Source of the DNA: DAIDKA01 sp036489445
GTDB lineage: Bacteria; Pseudomonadota; Gammaproteobacteria; Steroidobacterales; Steroidobacteraceae
Length of the DNA stretch: 64,000 bases
Direction of reading: 5' to 3'
Assembly (NCBI GenBank): GCA_036489445.1
Contig: DASXFV010000031.1
Span: 46,133 to 110,132, forward strand
Shown here in pieces: positions 53,939 to 61,668 of this stretch; within the stretch, counting starts at the first letter, position 1, and each line of letters begins with the position of its first letter. The position numbers were made by a program, and so were the translations under genes. Under the pieces are notes generated by a model. That model searched no databases and was not told the DNA's origin. It was given only the letters and a program-made list of their open reading frames with translations.

Positions 53939-54463
53939 TCACATCACAGGCGGGCGGTGCCAGTGGCGCAGGCGGCGTCGGTGCAGCACCTGCCGGCGCC
54001 AGATGAATTCCAGGACCAGCCAGCCGGTAACGCCACAGACGATGGCGCACACGAGGCACCCGATCAGGAACGGCTGCCACATGGGTCCCAGGCCGTGCTG
54101 CAGCCAGTCCCAGCTCAGGCGGAAGCCAAATCGATGCACCGGGGCGCCGCTGATCGCCGCCCCGACCCGGTAGGCACAGTAATAGATGGGCACCATGGTC
54201 AGCGGGTTGATGATCAGCGTCGTGCCGATGATGGTCGGGATATTGATCCGCCAGGTCACGGCGACCAGAGTGGCCAGCGGCAGGTGCACCGGCAGCGGCA
54301 TGAAGCAGATGGCCAGTCCCGCGCCGAATCCGGCGGTGACACCGCGCCGATGCAGGGTCCACAGCTTCGGATCCGCGAGATGGGAGCCAAATACCCGCAG
54401 CGGCCAGCGCTCGATCAGCGCGTGCGGGTGGGGCATGAACTTCTTGAGCCATAGGGGGGGCAT
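53939..54463 (-). CDS. DUF2062 membrane protein
   Basis: A 174-residue integral membrane protein. The DUF2062 core is seen in HRRGVTAGFGAGLAICFMPLPVHLPLATLVAVTWRINIPTIIGTTLIINPLTMVPIYYCAYRVGAAI (key residues GFA-GL---F-P-P-H-----A---R-N-P---------NP-T--P-Y---Y--G). A further C-terminal helix is FLIGCLVCAIVCGVTGWLVLEFIW, followed by a basic tail. Function unknown; the family lies beside msbA/exbB or lol genes in several gammaproteobacteria. It is divergent from exbB and convergent with lolD. Confidence 0.88.
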   Translation of the reverse strand: MPPLWLKKFMPHPHALIERWPLRVFGSHLADPKLWTLHRRGVTAGFGAGLAICFMPLPVHLPLATLVAVTWRINIPTIIGTTLIINPLTMVPIYYCAYRVGAAISGAPVHRFGFRLSWDWLQHGLGPMWQPFLIGCLVCAIVCGVTGWLVLEFIWRRQVLHRRRLRHWHRPPVM

Positions 54464-54490
54464 CGAGTCACGACTTTAGCAGAGTCCGCC

Positions 54491-54518
54491 TTGAGCCCGG
54501 GGGGCGCTCCGGTATGAT
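54491..54518 (+). promoter_or_regulatory. Sigma-70-type promoter for exbB-exbD-msbA-lpxK operon
   Basis: TTGAGC (54491-54496) and TATGAT (54513-54518) are separated by 16 bases. That is a good housekeeping promoter, placed 39 bases before the exbB start and just upstream of the divergent DUF2062 start codon. Confidence 0.55.
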
Positions 54519-54557
54519 GTGACGCCGTATCACTTTGCCGGCCGAGGATGCAATCGG

Positions 54558-55301
54558 ATGTGGGAAATCGTACGGGCCGGTGGCCCGTTCATGTGGCCGA
54601 TCGTCCTGTGCTCAGTGGCGGCGGCGGCAATCATTCTCGAGCGTCTGTGGACGCTGCAGGAACAGCGCGTGCTGCCTCGGGACCTCATCCGCCGGGTACG
54701 CCAGCTGGTGGAGGCCGATCAGGTCAATGACAAGGTGATCGCGGCGCTGGAGCAGAACTCGCCCCTGGGCCGCGTGCTGGCCGCCGGGCTCGCCAGCCGC
54801 CACCGCAGCCGCGAAATCATGATGGAAAGGCTGGAGGATGCCGGCCGCCACGTGGTGCACGACCTGGAGCGTTTCCTGAATACCCTGGGCACCATCGCGA
54901 GCATTTCGCCGCTCCTGGGCCTGTTGGGCACCGTCACCGGCATCATCAAGTCCTTCAACGCCCTGCAGGCCGGTGCGGCCGGGGATCCGCGCATGCTCTC
55001 GGGCGGCATCGCCGAGGCCCTGATTGCCACCGCGGCTGGCTTATGTGTGGCCATCCCGGCCCTGATTGCCTACCGCTACCTGCGCGGGCGGGTGGAGAGC
55101 TTTGTGGTGGAAATGGAAAAAGACGCCATCAGGCTCGCCGACGTGGTGGAGGGCGCCAGCCGGGAGCGGGCCGGCCAGGATCGCCCGAACCAGGATCGCC
55201 CGAACCAGGACCGTCCGAACCAGGACCGGACCAGTCCGGAAGCCCCGGGCCGCGAGCCTCCCGGTAGACCCGTCGCGGTCAGCGCAACAGGCGCCCGGTG
55301 A
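54558..55301 (+). CDS. exbB: ExbB/TolQ-family proton-channel protein
   Basis: Inner-membrane motor subunit that uses the proton gradient, pairing with the ExbD-like protein downstream. ATG 54558 gives MWEIVRAGGPFMWPIVLCSVAAAAIILERLW with the first helix; two more helices follow (TLGTIASISPLLGLLGTVTGIIKSF; GIAEALIATAAGLCVAIPALIAYRYL), containing the family Thr/Gly pattern. The C-terminus after residue about 200 is hydrophilic and holds a DRPNQ tandem repeat, unusual for the family. ExbB/ExbD beside msbA-lpxK-kdsB is a known gammaproteobacterial arrangement. Confidence 0.9.
   Translation: MWEIVRAGGPFMWPIVLCSVAAAAIILERLWTLQEQRVLPRDLIRRVRQLVEADQVNDKVIAALEQNSPLGRVLAAGLASRHRSREIMMERLEDAGRHVVHDLERFLNTLGTIASISPLLGLLGTVTGIIKSFNALQAGAAGDPRMLSGGIAEALIATAAGLCVAIPALIAYRYLRGRVESFVVEMEKDAIRLADVVEGASRERAGQDRPNQDRPNQDRPNQDRTSPEAPGREPPGRPVAVSATGAR
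55176..55229 (+). repeat. 15-bp in-frame tandem repeat in the exbB 3' end
   Basis: Three full copies and a partial one of CAG-GAY-CGY-CCG-AAC, starting at 55176, 55191, 55206 and 55221, encode QDRPN repeats. Copies 1 and 2 are identical and copy 3 differs by two silent changes. The copy number could vary by slippage. Confidence 0.85.
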
Positions 55302-55738
55302 ACCTGCGCCCGCGCCGGGTGGAGGATCCGGAGATCAACCTGGTCTCCCTGATCGACGTCGTCCTCATGATGGTCGTGTTCTTCATGCTGTCCAGCTCCC
55401 TGGTGGGCGAGGGGCGCATCCACGTACACCTGCCGCAGGCCCGCGATGTGCCCACCGGCAAGCCGCCGACCGAGCCCCTGGTGGTGTCGGTCACCCAGCA
55501 GGGCAGCTACCTGGTCAATGGGCACGAACTCATCAATGCCAGTCCGGATACGCTGCGCGCCGCGCTGCTGAAGGAAGCCGGCGCCGATCGCAGCATGCGG
55601 GTCACGCTGCGGGCGGATGGGAGGACCACGCACCAGTCGGTGATCACCGCCATGGATGTCATCGGGCGCCTGGGCTTCACGGAACTGAACATCGCCACGG
55701 TGCGGCAGGACGCAGCCCCTGCAGCGGATGCAAAATGA
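55298..55738 (+). CDS. exbD: ExbD/TolR-family protein
   Basis: Partner of ExbB with one membrane helix. GTG 55298 overlaps the exbB stop (GTGA). The 146-residue product has EDPEINLVSLIDVVLMMVVFFMLSSSLV, including the proton-path Asp in LIDVV. The periplasmic domain (PLVVSVTQQGSYLVNGHEL ... VTLRADGRTTHQSVITAMDVIGRLGFTELNIAT) matches the family. Its stop precedes the msbA start by 19 bases. Confidence 0.92.
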   Translation: MNLRPRRVEDPEINLVSLIDVVLMMVVFFMLSSSLVGEGRIHVHLPQARDVPTGKPPTEPLVVSVTQQGSYLVNGHELINASPDTLRAALLKEAGADRSMRVTLRADGRTTHQSVITAMDVIGRLGFTELNIATVRQDAAPAADAK

Positions 55739-55757
55739 CACGGGCGATGGGGCTCGC

Positions 55758-57515
55758 ATGAGCCGCCCGACGATGACCGGCACCAAACCGCTCAGTCCTC
55801 TGGCCGTCTATCTGCGGCTGCTGCGCTACGTCAAGCCTTATCGCGGCGCCTTTGCGCTCGGCATGTTCGGTGGCCTCGTCTATGCCGCCGCCATGGCGAG
55901 CTTCTCGATTTACGCCAAGAAATTTACCGACGGAACGCTGGAACACAGCGATCCGCGCACCATCATCTGGTTGCCGATCGCGCTGGTCGGGGTGCTGTTC
56001 CTGCGCAGCATGGGGGATTTCACGCAGACCTACTTCACCGGCTATGTCTCGCGCCGGATCGTCACCAATATTCGCCAGCAGGTGTTCGACACCATCCAGC
56101 GCCTGCCCATTGCCTACTTTGATCGCAACTCCAGCGGCAACATGCTGTCGCGCCTCACGTTCAATGTCGAACAGATCGGTTCGACCACCACGGACTCGCT
56201 GGTCATGATGGTGCGCTCGGCGATGCAGATCTGCCTGACGCTCGGCATCGCGATGTATCTGAACTTCAGGCTGACTATCCTGGCGCTGGTAATGGCCCCC
56301 CTGATGGGCTGGCTGGTCTCGCGCATCAACCACCACTTCCGGCGCTATGCCCGACGTATCCAGGACTCCATGGGCGATGTCACGCGCGTGGCCAAGGAGA
56401 GCTTTGAGGCGCCGCGCCTGATCAAGATCTACAACGCCGAAGCGCACCTCGGACGCCAGTTCGGCGCCGTCAATGAGCACAATCGCCGCTCGAACATGCG
56501 CTTGATCCTGACCAAGGGACTGTCCAATCCAATCGTCCAGACGATCAATTCAGTAGGCTTGGCGTTCGTTCTGGCGCTAGCGATATCCGCGGCCGTCCAC
56601 GGTCAGATGACCATGGGTGCCCTGGTGGGATTCATCGTGGCTCTGGCCGGCATCACGCAGCCATTGCAGCAGTTCATTGGCGTCACCGGCAGCCTGCAGC
56701 AGGGGATCGCTGCGGCACAGGACCTGTTTGAGCTCCTCGATGAGCCATCCGAGCCGCGAGCCGGGGGCATTGTGGTGACGCGCGTTCGCGGCGACGTGCA
56801 GTTCGACAATGTCTCGTTCTCCTACGAGCGCGGCAAGGGCGCGGCGTTGAACGGGCTGAGTCTGGACGTGCCGGCCGGCCAGCAGGTCGCCATAGTCGGA
56901 CGTTCGGGCAGCGGCAAGTCGACACTGGTCAGCCTGCTGCCGCGCTTCCACGATGTGTTCCAGGGTGTGGTGCGGATCGATGGCCGTGATGTGCGCGAAT
57001 ACTCCCTGCACAGTTTGCGCGAGCAGATCGCGGGGGTCAGCCAGGAAGTCGTACTGTTCGACGACACCATCCGCAACAACATCGCCTTTGGCCGCGCCAC
57101 TGATCCGCAGTCCGTGGAGCGTGCCGCCGAGGCGGCACACGTTCTGGAATTTGCTCGCGGCCTGCCACTGGGCCTGGACACGACGGTGGGCGACCGCGGC
57201 GTGCTGCTGTCTGGCGGCCAGCGCCAACGCATCTCCATTGCACGCGCATTGCTGAAGGACGCGCCCATCCTCATTCTCGATGAGGCCACCTCGGCTCTGG
57301 ACACCGAGGCGGAGCGGCATATCCAGGCGGCGCTCGCGGGACTGGTGCGCAACCGGACCACCTTCGTCATTGCCCACCGCCTCTCGACAGTGGAACAAGC
57401 CGACCGGATCATCGTGCTCGAAGGCGGCCGCATCGTTGAGAGCGGCACGCACACCGAGCTGCTGGCACATGGGGGCCTGTACGCGCAGCTGCACAGCCTC
57501 CAGTTCAAGAGCTGA
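55758..57515 (+). CDS. msbA: Lipid A export ATP-binding/permease MsbA
   Basis: Homodimeric ABC flippase for lipid A-core at the inner membrane. I choose ATG 55758 (GGGG upstream); ATG 55728, inside exbD, would add ten residues. The 585-residue product has six membrane helices in the N-terminal half, then the ATPase domain: Walker A GRSGSGKSTLVSLLPRF, Q-loop GVSQEVVLFDDTI, signature LSGGQRQRISIARALL, Walker B PILILDEATSALD and switch His in AHRLST. lpxK follows after 12 bases. Confidence 0.94.
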   Translation: MSRPTMTGTKPLSPLAVYLRLLRYVKPYRGAFALGMFGGLVYAAAMASFSIYAKKFTDGTLEHSDPRTIIWLPIALVGVLFLRSMGDFTQTYFTGYVSRRIVTNIRQQVFDTIQRLPIAYFDRNSSGNMLSRLTFNVEQIGSTTTDSLVMMVRSAMQICLTLGIAMYLNFRLTILALVMAPLMGWLVSRINHHFRRYARRIQDSMGDVTRVAKESFEAPRLIKIYNAEAHLGRQFGAVNEHNRRSNMRLILTKGLSNPIVQTINSVGLAFVLALAISAAVHGQMTMGALVGFIVALAGITQPLQQFIGVTGSLQQGIAAAQDLFELLDEPSEPRAGGIVVTRVRGDVQFDNVSFSYERGKGAALNGLSLDVPAGQQVAIVGRSGSGKSTLVSLLPRFHDVFQGVVRIDGRDVREYSLHSLREQIAGVSQEVVLFDDTIRNNIAFGRATDPQSVERAAEAAHVLEFARGLPLGLDTTVGDRGVLLSGGQRQRISIARALLKDAPILILDEATSALDTEAERHIQAALAGLVRNRTTFVIAHRLSTVEQADRIIVLEGGRIVESGTHTELLAHGGLYAQLHSLQFKS

Positions 57516-57527
57516 GGCGGCGCGCAC

Positions 57528-58637
57528 ATGTCGGTACAGGACCGTCTGAACCGGATCTGGTACGAGGGCGCGTTCGGCCAGGCGCCGCTGCTGCCATTCT
57601 CATGGTTGTATGGACGGATCGTTGCCGCGCGTCGGGAAGCGTTTGCATCCGGGCGGCGTCCCATCACTCGGGCGGGGAGCCCGGTGATCATCGTCGGCAA
57701 TCTCTGCGTCGGCGGCACCGGCAAGACACCGTTGGTGGCATGGCTTGCGTGGCAACTCGGTACGCTGGGCCGAAAAGTCGGCATCGCCTCCCGGGGCTAC
57801 GGCTCCACACACGCGGGCGCGCAACAAGTCGATGCGACTGCAAACTGGCACACCTTCGGTGATGAGCCGGTGCTGTTGCAGCGGCGCACGGGGGTTCCGG
57901 TAGTAGTCGACCCGGATCGCGTCGCAGCCGCGCGGCGCCTGGTTGAACTCGGCGCCGATGTCATCGTCTGCGACGATGGCCTGCAGCACCTGCGGCTGGC
58001 GCGTGACTTCGAGGTGGTCGTCATCGACGGTGCGCGGGGGTTGGGCAATGCCCGTCTGCTGCCCGCCGGTCCGCTGCGCGAGCCGGCATCGCGCCTGAGT
58101 ACGGTGGACGCGGTCGTGATCAATGGCGAACCCAGGGCCGGTCTGCTCGACACGTTGCGGACCCTGGGGGCGCCGTCGCCCTTGTTGATGCGGATGGTCC
58201 CATCGGCGATTGAGCCAGTGCGCGGGGCGGCGGCCCACCGGACTCTGGCCGATGAAATCGCGGCCCTGCAGGGCGCCGGCGGCGCCGGCGCGGCCCTGTG
58301 GGGCCAGCGACTGGAGGATCTGCACGGAGTGCGGGTACATGCCGTGGCCGGGATCGGCAATCCCGGACGCTTTTTCGAATTGCTGAGCGGCTTTGGCCTG
58401 GACATCCTGCCGCATGCCTTCCCGGATCATCACGCCTTCACGGCGCGGGATCTGGACCTGCCGGGGCATTGGCCCATCCTGATGACGGAAAAGGACGCCG
58501 TGCGCTGCGCGGCCTTCGCCAATGACCGTCTGGCCTGCCTGCCGGTGACGGCGCAGTTTTCCCCCGAGGACGCCGCCAGCCTGCTGGTGGGGGTCAACAC
58601 CGGCTGCGTTCGTGCCGCTGCACCCGGAACCGGCTAA
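57528..58637 (+). CDS. lpxK: Tetraacyldisaccharide 4'-kinase LpxK
   Basis: Phosphorylates the lipid A disaccharide at the 4' position before Kdo transfer. The 369-residue product opens with an N-terminal amphipathic/hydrophobic region (LPFSWLYGRIVAARR) and then the P-loop VGNLCVGGTGKTPLVAWLA. Other signatures: IASRGYG, GDEPVLLQRRTGVPVVV, DDGLQHLRLARD (catalytic Asp), FPDHHAF and MTEKDAVR. Length is normal (328 in E. coli, somewhat longer here). ycaR follows after 11 bases. Confidence 0.95.
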   Translation: MSVQDRLNRIWYEGAFGQAPLLPFSWLYGRIVAARREAFASGRRPITRAGSPVIIVGNLCVGGTGKTPLVAWLAWQLGTLGRKVGIASRGYGSTHAGAQQVDATANWHTFGDEPVLLQRRTGVPVVVDPDRVAAARRLVELGADVIVCDDGLQHLRLARDFEVVVIDGARGLGNARLLPAGPLREPASRLSTVDAVVINGEPRAGLLDTLRTLGAPSPLLMRMVPSAIEPVRGAAAHRTLADEIAALQGAGGAGAALWGQRLEDLHGVRVHAVAGIGNPGRFFELLSGFGLDILPHAFPDHHAFTARDLDLPGHWPILMTEKDAVRCAAFANDRLACLPVTAQFSPEDAASLLVGVNTGCVRAAAPGTG

Positions 58638-58648
58638 AGTGTGACCCT

Positions 58649-58837
58649 ATGGATACCAAACTTCTGGACATCATGGCCTGCCCGGTGTGCAAGGGCCCGG
58701 TGCAATACCGCAGAAGCGAACAGGTGCTGATTTGCCGGCTGGACCGCCTGAGCTATCCCATCCGCGACGGCGTGCCGGTCATGCTCGAGGAAGAGGCGCG
58801 GGTGCTGGCTGCCGACGACCCACTGTTGGATCGCTAG
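58649..58837 (+). CDS. ycaR: Trm112/YcaR-family zinc-ribbon-like protein
   Basis: A 62-residue member of the Trm112/UPF0434 family: MDTKLLDIMACPVCKGPVQYRRSEQVLICRLDRLSYPIRDGVPVMLEEEARVL in outline (key residues LLDI-ACPVCKG, L-C--D-L-YPIRDGVPVML-EEAR). Cys11 and Cys14, and Cys29, keep the family pattern; whether it binds zinc is not certain. lpxK-ycaR-kdsB is the exact E. coli gene order. The protein's function in bacteria is unclear. Confidence 0.93.
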   Translation: MDTKLLDIMACPVCKGPVQYRRSEQVLICRLDRLSYPIRDGVPVMLEEEARVLAADDPLLDR

Positions 58838-58844
58838 AGTCCGC

Positions 58845-59618
58845 ATGTTCCGCGTTGTCATACCCGCGCGGTTTGCTTCAGCACGACTGCCCGGCAAGGT
58901 ACTGCTCACCATCGGCGGCCGCCCCATGTTGCATTGGGTGTGTGACCGCGCGCGCGCTGCTGGCGCCGAACAGGTCGTCGTCGCAACCGATGATGAACGT
59001 ATCCGGGCCTCAGCCGAACAGGCCGGCGTCCAATGCGTCATGACCGCCAGCAGCCATCTGTCCGGCACCGACCGCATTGCCGAGGCGGCGCGCACGCTGC
59101 AGTGGGCGCACACCGACGTCATCGTCAATCTGCAGGCGGATGAACCGTTGATGCCACCGGCACTGGTGGGGCAGGTGGCAAGGCTGCTGCAGGATCATGC
59201 AAATGCGGATATCGCCACGCTCGCTGCGCCAGTGGCATCTTTGGCGGAATTCCTGGATCCCAACGCAGTCAAGGTGGTACTCGCGCAGGATGGCCGGGCG
59301 TTGCTGTTTTCCCGCGCGCCCATACCCTGGGACCGCGACGGCGCCAAAGAGCACGTCCCCGGACCCGACAGCTATCACGGCGCCCTGCGCCACATCGGAC
59401 TGTATGCCTATCGCGTGCAGTCGCTGTTGCGCATGTCGCAGCTGCCGCCGGCAGCATTGGAATTGCGGGAGAAGCTCGAGCAGCTGCGCGCGCTCGCGCA
59501 TGGCATGCAGATCCAGGTCGCCATTGCGGCGCTGCGTCCCGGGGTGGATGTGAATACGGCGGCGGATCTGGAACGGATTCGAGCACTACTGGAGGGGGAA
59601 ACTCATGGGTCACGGTGA
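58845..59618 (+). CDS. kdsB: 3-deoxy-manno-octulosonate cytidylyltransferase KdsB
   Basis: Activates Kdo as CMP-Kdo for lipopolysaccharide assembly. The 257-residue product starts MFRVVIPARFASARLPGKVLLTIGG, the nucleotidyltransferase loop. VATDDERI, VNLQADEPLMPP and the GLYAYRV segment are conserved. It lies seven bases after ycaR. The last 14 bases overlap the next gene, whose ribosome site GGAGGGGG is inside kdsB. Confidence 0.96.
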   Translation: MFRVVIPARFASARLPGKVLLTIGGRPMLHWVCDRARAAGAEQVVVATDDERIRASAEQAGVQCVMTASSHLSGTDRIAEAARTLQWAHTDVIVNLQADEPLMPPALVGQVARLLQDHANADIATLAAPVASLAEFLDPNAVKVVLAQDGRALLFSRAPIPWDRDGAKEHVPGPDSYHGALRHIGLYAYRVQSLLRMSQLPPAALELREKLEQLRALAHGMQIQVAIAALRPGVDVNTAADLERIRALLEGETHGSR

Positions 59619-61668
59619 ATTTGACGGCGCGCGCCTGCGTGCCTGTAGTGGCGTGGTATTGGCGGTATCGCTGCTCGGGGCAGCCGGCATGACAGGCCGA
59701 GCGGCTGACGCGCAATCCCCGTCGGGCCACTCATCCCAGGAGCAAACCATGCTGAACATCGCGCAACTGGAGCAGCAGGCCACACAACTCGCTGACCTCG
59801 AGGCCATCAAGCGTCTGCAGCGCACCTACGGGTATTACCTGGATCGCTCCGACTGGGACAACATCGTCGACCTGCTGACGGATGATGCGACATTGGAATA
59901 TGGGCCGGCCGGTGTGTTCGTGGGCAAGGCGCATGCACGCGCGCTGCTCTACGCAATCGGCTACGGCAAGTCCGGCTTGCGGCCGCAGCAGTTGCGCGAG
60001 CACGTCCAGATGCAGCCCGTCATCACGCTCGCTCCGGACGGCCAATCCGCCAAGGGTCGCTGGCGCGCCCTTGTGCTGCTGGGACAGTTTCACGAGTATG
60101 CGCGCTGGCAGACCGGTCCCTACGAGTGTGAATACCGCAAGGAGCACGGGGTCTGGAAGATCAGCAAGATCCATTGGGTGGAAACCTTCACCGTGCCGGA
60201 GCAGGGCGGCTGGAAGACGAAGATGACCCAGAGCAATGTGGCCGATCGCAAGCTGCCGTCCCCCGATCGGCCCAGCTCATTTGTCTATGACCCGTGGCCG
60301 GCGGTGTCACTTCCTCCGTATCACTACGCCGGACCTGATGCGGTTCAGCCGCTGAACCCGGCGCCGGTGCCCCAGGTCAAGCTGTCGGCGGCGGCCGCGG
60401 CGCGCCAGCTCGCACACCTGCAGTGGCAGGTCGACCGGCTGGAGGATCAGCGCCAGATCGAGATCCTGCAGCGCACCTACGGCTACTACGTCGACAAGAA
60501 TCTGTGGCGGCAGATCGCGGACATGTATACCGATGATGGCACGCTGGAGATTGGCGGCCGCGGTGTGTTTGTGGGCAAGGCACGCGTGCTGCAGTACCTG
60601 GAGTGGTTGGGCAAGCCACAGGACGGCAAGCTCTATGACCATACCCAGATTCAGCCGGTGATCGATGTTTCCCCGGACGGCAAGGTTGCGAAGGGACGCT
60701 GGCGCGCGCTGGTGTTCGGCGGTGATCTGAATGGCAGCAGCATCATTGGGGATTGCATCTACGAGAACGAATATCGCAAGGAAAACGGCGTCTGGAAGAT
60801 CGCCAAGCTTCACGCCTACTTTGAGATGTACTCCAGCCTTGAAAAGGGCTGGGCGGAATTTGCGATCCCCAATACCCATCCGGAAAAGACCCTGCCGCCG
60901 GATCTGCCACCGACCACGGTATACGACATGTACCCGGGCACGCTGGTGGCGCCGCTGCATTATGAGAACCCGGTGACAGGCAAGCCGGTCTACCCGGTCA
61001 GTCGCGCCGCGGTCGTTCCTGCGGGCTCCCTCGCCGCCGCTGACATGACCACTGAACTGGCCACATTGAGCAAACGGCTTGAGCGGCTGCAGGACGCCCA
61101 GGAGATCGAGAATCTGCAGAACGCTTATGGCTTCTATCTGGATAAATGGCAGTGGGACTCCGCCACGGCGCTGTTTGCCGACCAGGGAACCATCGAGCTG
61201 GCGCAGCGCGGCGTCTATGTGGGCAAGCCGCGCATCCGCGCGAGCCTCGAGGATGCCTTCGGGCATCAGGGCCTGCACCAGGGCGAAGTCAACGATCATG
61301 CTTTCTATCAACCCGTGATCCATATCGCCGATGACGGCCGCACGGCGTATGCCCGGATCCGCGAGCTGTCCATCCTGGGCAAGTACGGTGTGGATGCCTA
61401 CATTGGTGGCGGCACGCGCGAGAATCAGTATGTGAAGCAAAACGGGGTCTGGCGCATCCAGTCAGATCATCTGTATCTGACCTTCCTGGCCGATTACGCA
61501 AAAGGCTGGGCGCATGGCCCATTGCCGGCGCCGGGCCCGAGCAAGACCCTGCCGCCGGACCGGCCACCGTCGACGAATTACCAGCCGTTTCCTGCGTTCC
61601 AGGAATTGCCCTTCCACTATCCCAACCCGGTCACGGGCAAGTGGGTGCAGGCCGGGGAGAGTCACTGA
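59605..61668 (+). CDS. Secreted protein with three tandem SnoaL-like domains
   Basis: A 687-residue exported protein. The signal peptide covers the first 36 residues (basic start, CSGVVLAVSLLGAAGMTG core, cleavage at ADA-Q). Then come three homologous units of about 200-215 residues, near 52-250, 263-465 and 480-680. Each has a helical lead-in (LxxLEDxxxIxxLQxxYGYYLD) and a SnoaL/NTF2-like cone: the loop G-T-L-E-x-x-x-x-G-V-F-V-G-K-A at 95, 312 and 528, and Y-x-K-E-N-G-V-W-K-I at 177, 390 and 609. Each unit ends in a Pro-rich tail (KTLPPDxPPTT, HYxNPVTGK). Substrate and function are unknown. ATG 59605 has GGAGGGGG upstream and overlaps kdsB. The 3' end overlaps the HNH gene by 38 bases on the opposite strand. 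Confidence 0.8.
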   Translation: MGHGEFDGARLRACSGVVLAVSLLGAAGMTGRAADAQSPSGHSSQEQTMLNIAQLEQQATQLADLEAIKRLQRTYGYYLDRSDWDNIVDLLTDDATLEYGPAGVFVGKAHARALLYAIGYGKSGLRPQQLREHVQMQPVITLAPDGQSAKGRWRALVLLGQFHEYARWQTGPYECEYRKEHGVWKISKIHWVETFTVPEQGGWKTKMTQSNVADRKLPSPDRPSSFVYDPWPAVSLPPYHYAGPDAVQPLNPAPVPQVKLSAAAAARQLAHLQWQVDRLEDQRQIEILQRTYGYYVDKNLWRQIADMYTDDGTLEIGGRGVFVGKARVLQYLEWLGKPQDGKLYDHTQIQPVIDVSPDGKVAKGRWRALVFGGDLNGSSIIGDCIYENEYRKENGVWKIAKLHAYFEMYSSLEKGWAEFAIPNTHPEKTLPPDLPPTTVYDMYPGTLVAPLHYENPVTGKPVYPVSRAAVVPAGSLAAADMTTELATLSKRLERLQDAQEIENLQNAYGFYLDKWQWDSATALFADQGTIELAQRGVYVGKPRIRASLEDAFGHQGLHQGEVNDHAFYQPVIHIADDGRTAYARIRELSILGKYGVDAYIGGGTRENQYVKQNGVWRIQSDHLYLTFLADYAKGWAHGPLPAPGPSKTLPPDRPPSTNYQPFPAFQELPFHYPNPVTGKWVQAGESH

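Noticed and set aside
53931..53947. ACATC tandem repeat between lolD and DUF2062 as a regulatory element
   Set aside because: Only 3.4 copies of five bases at the 3' ends of convergent genes; it may be chance.
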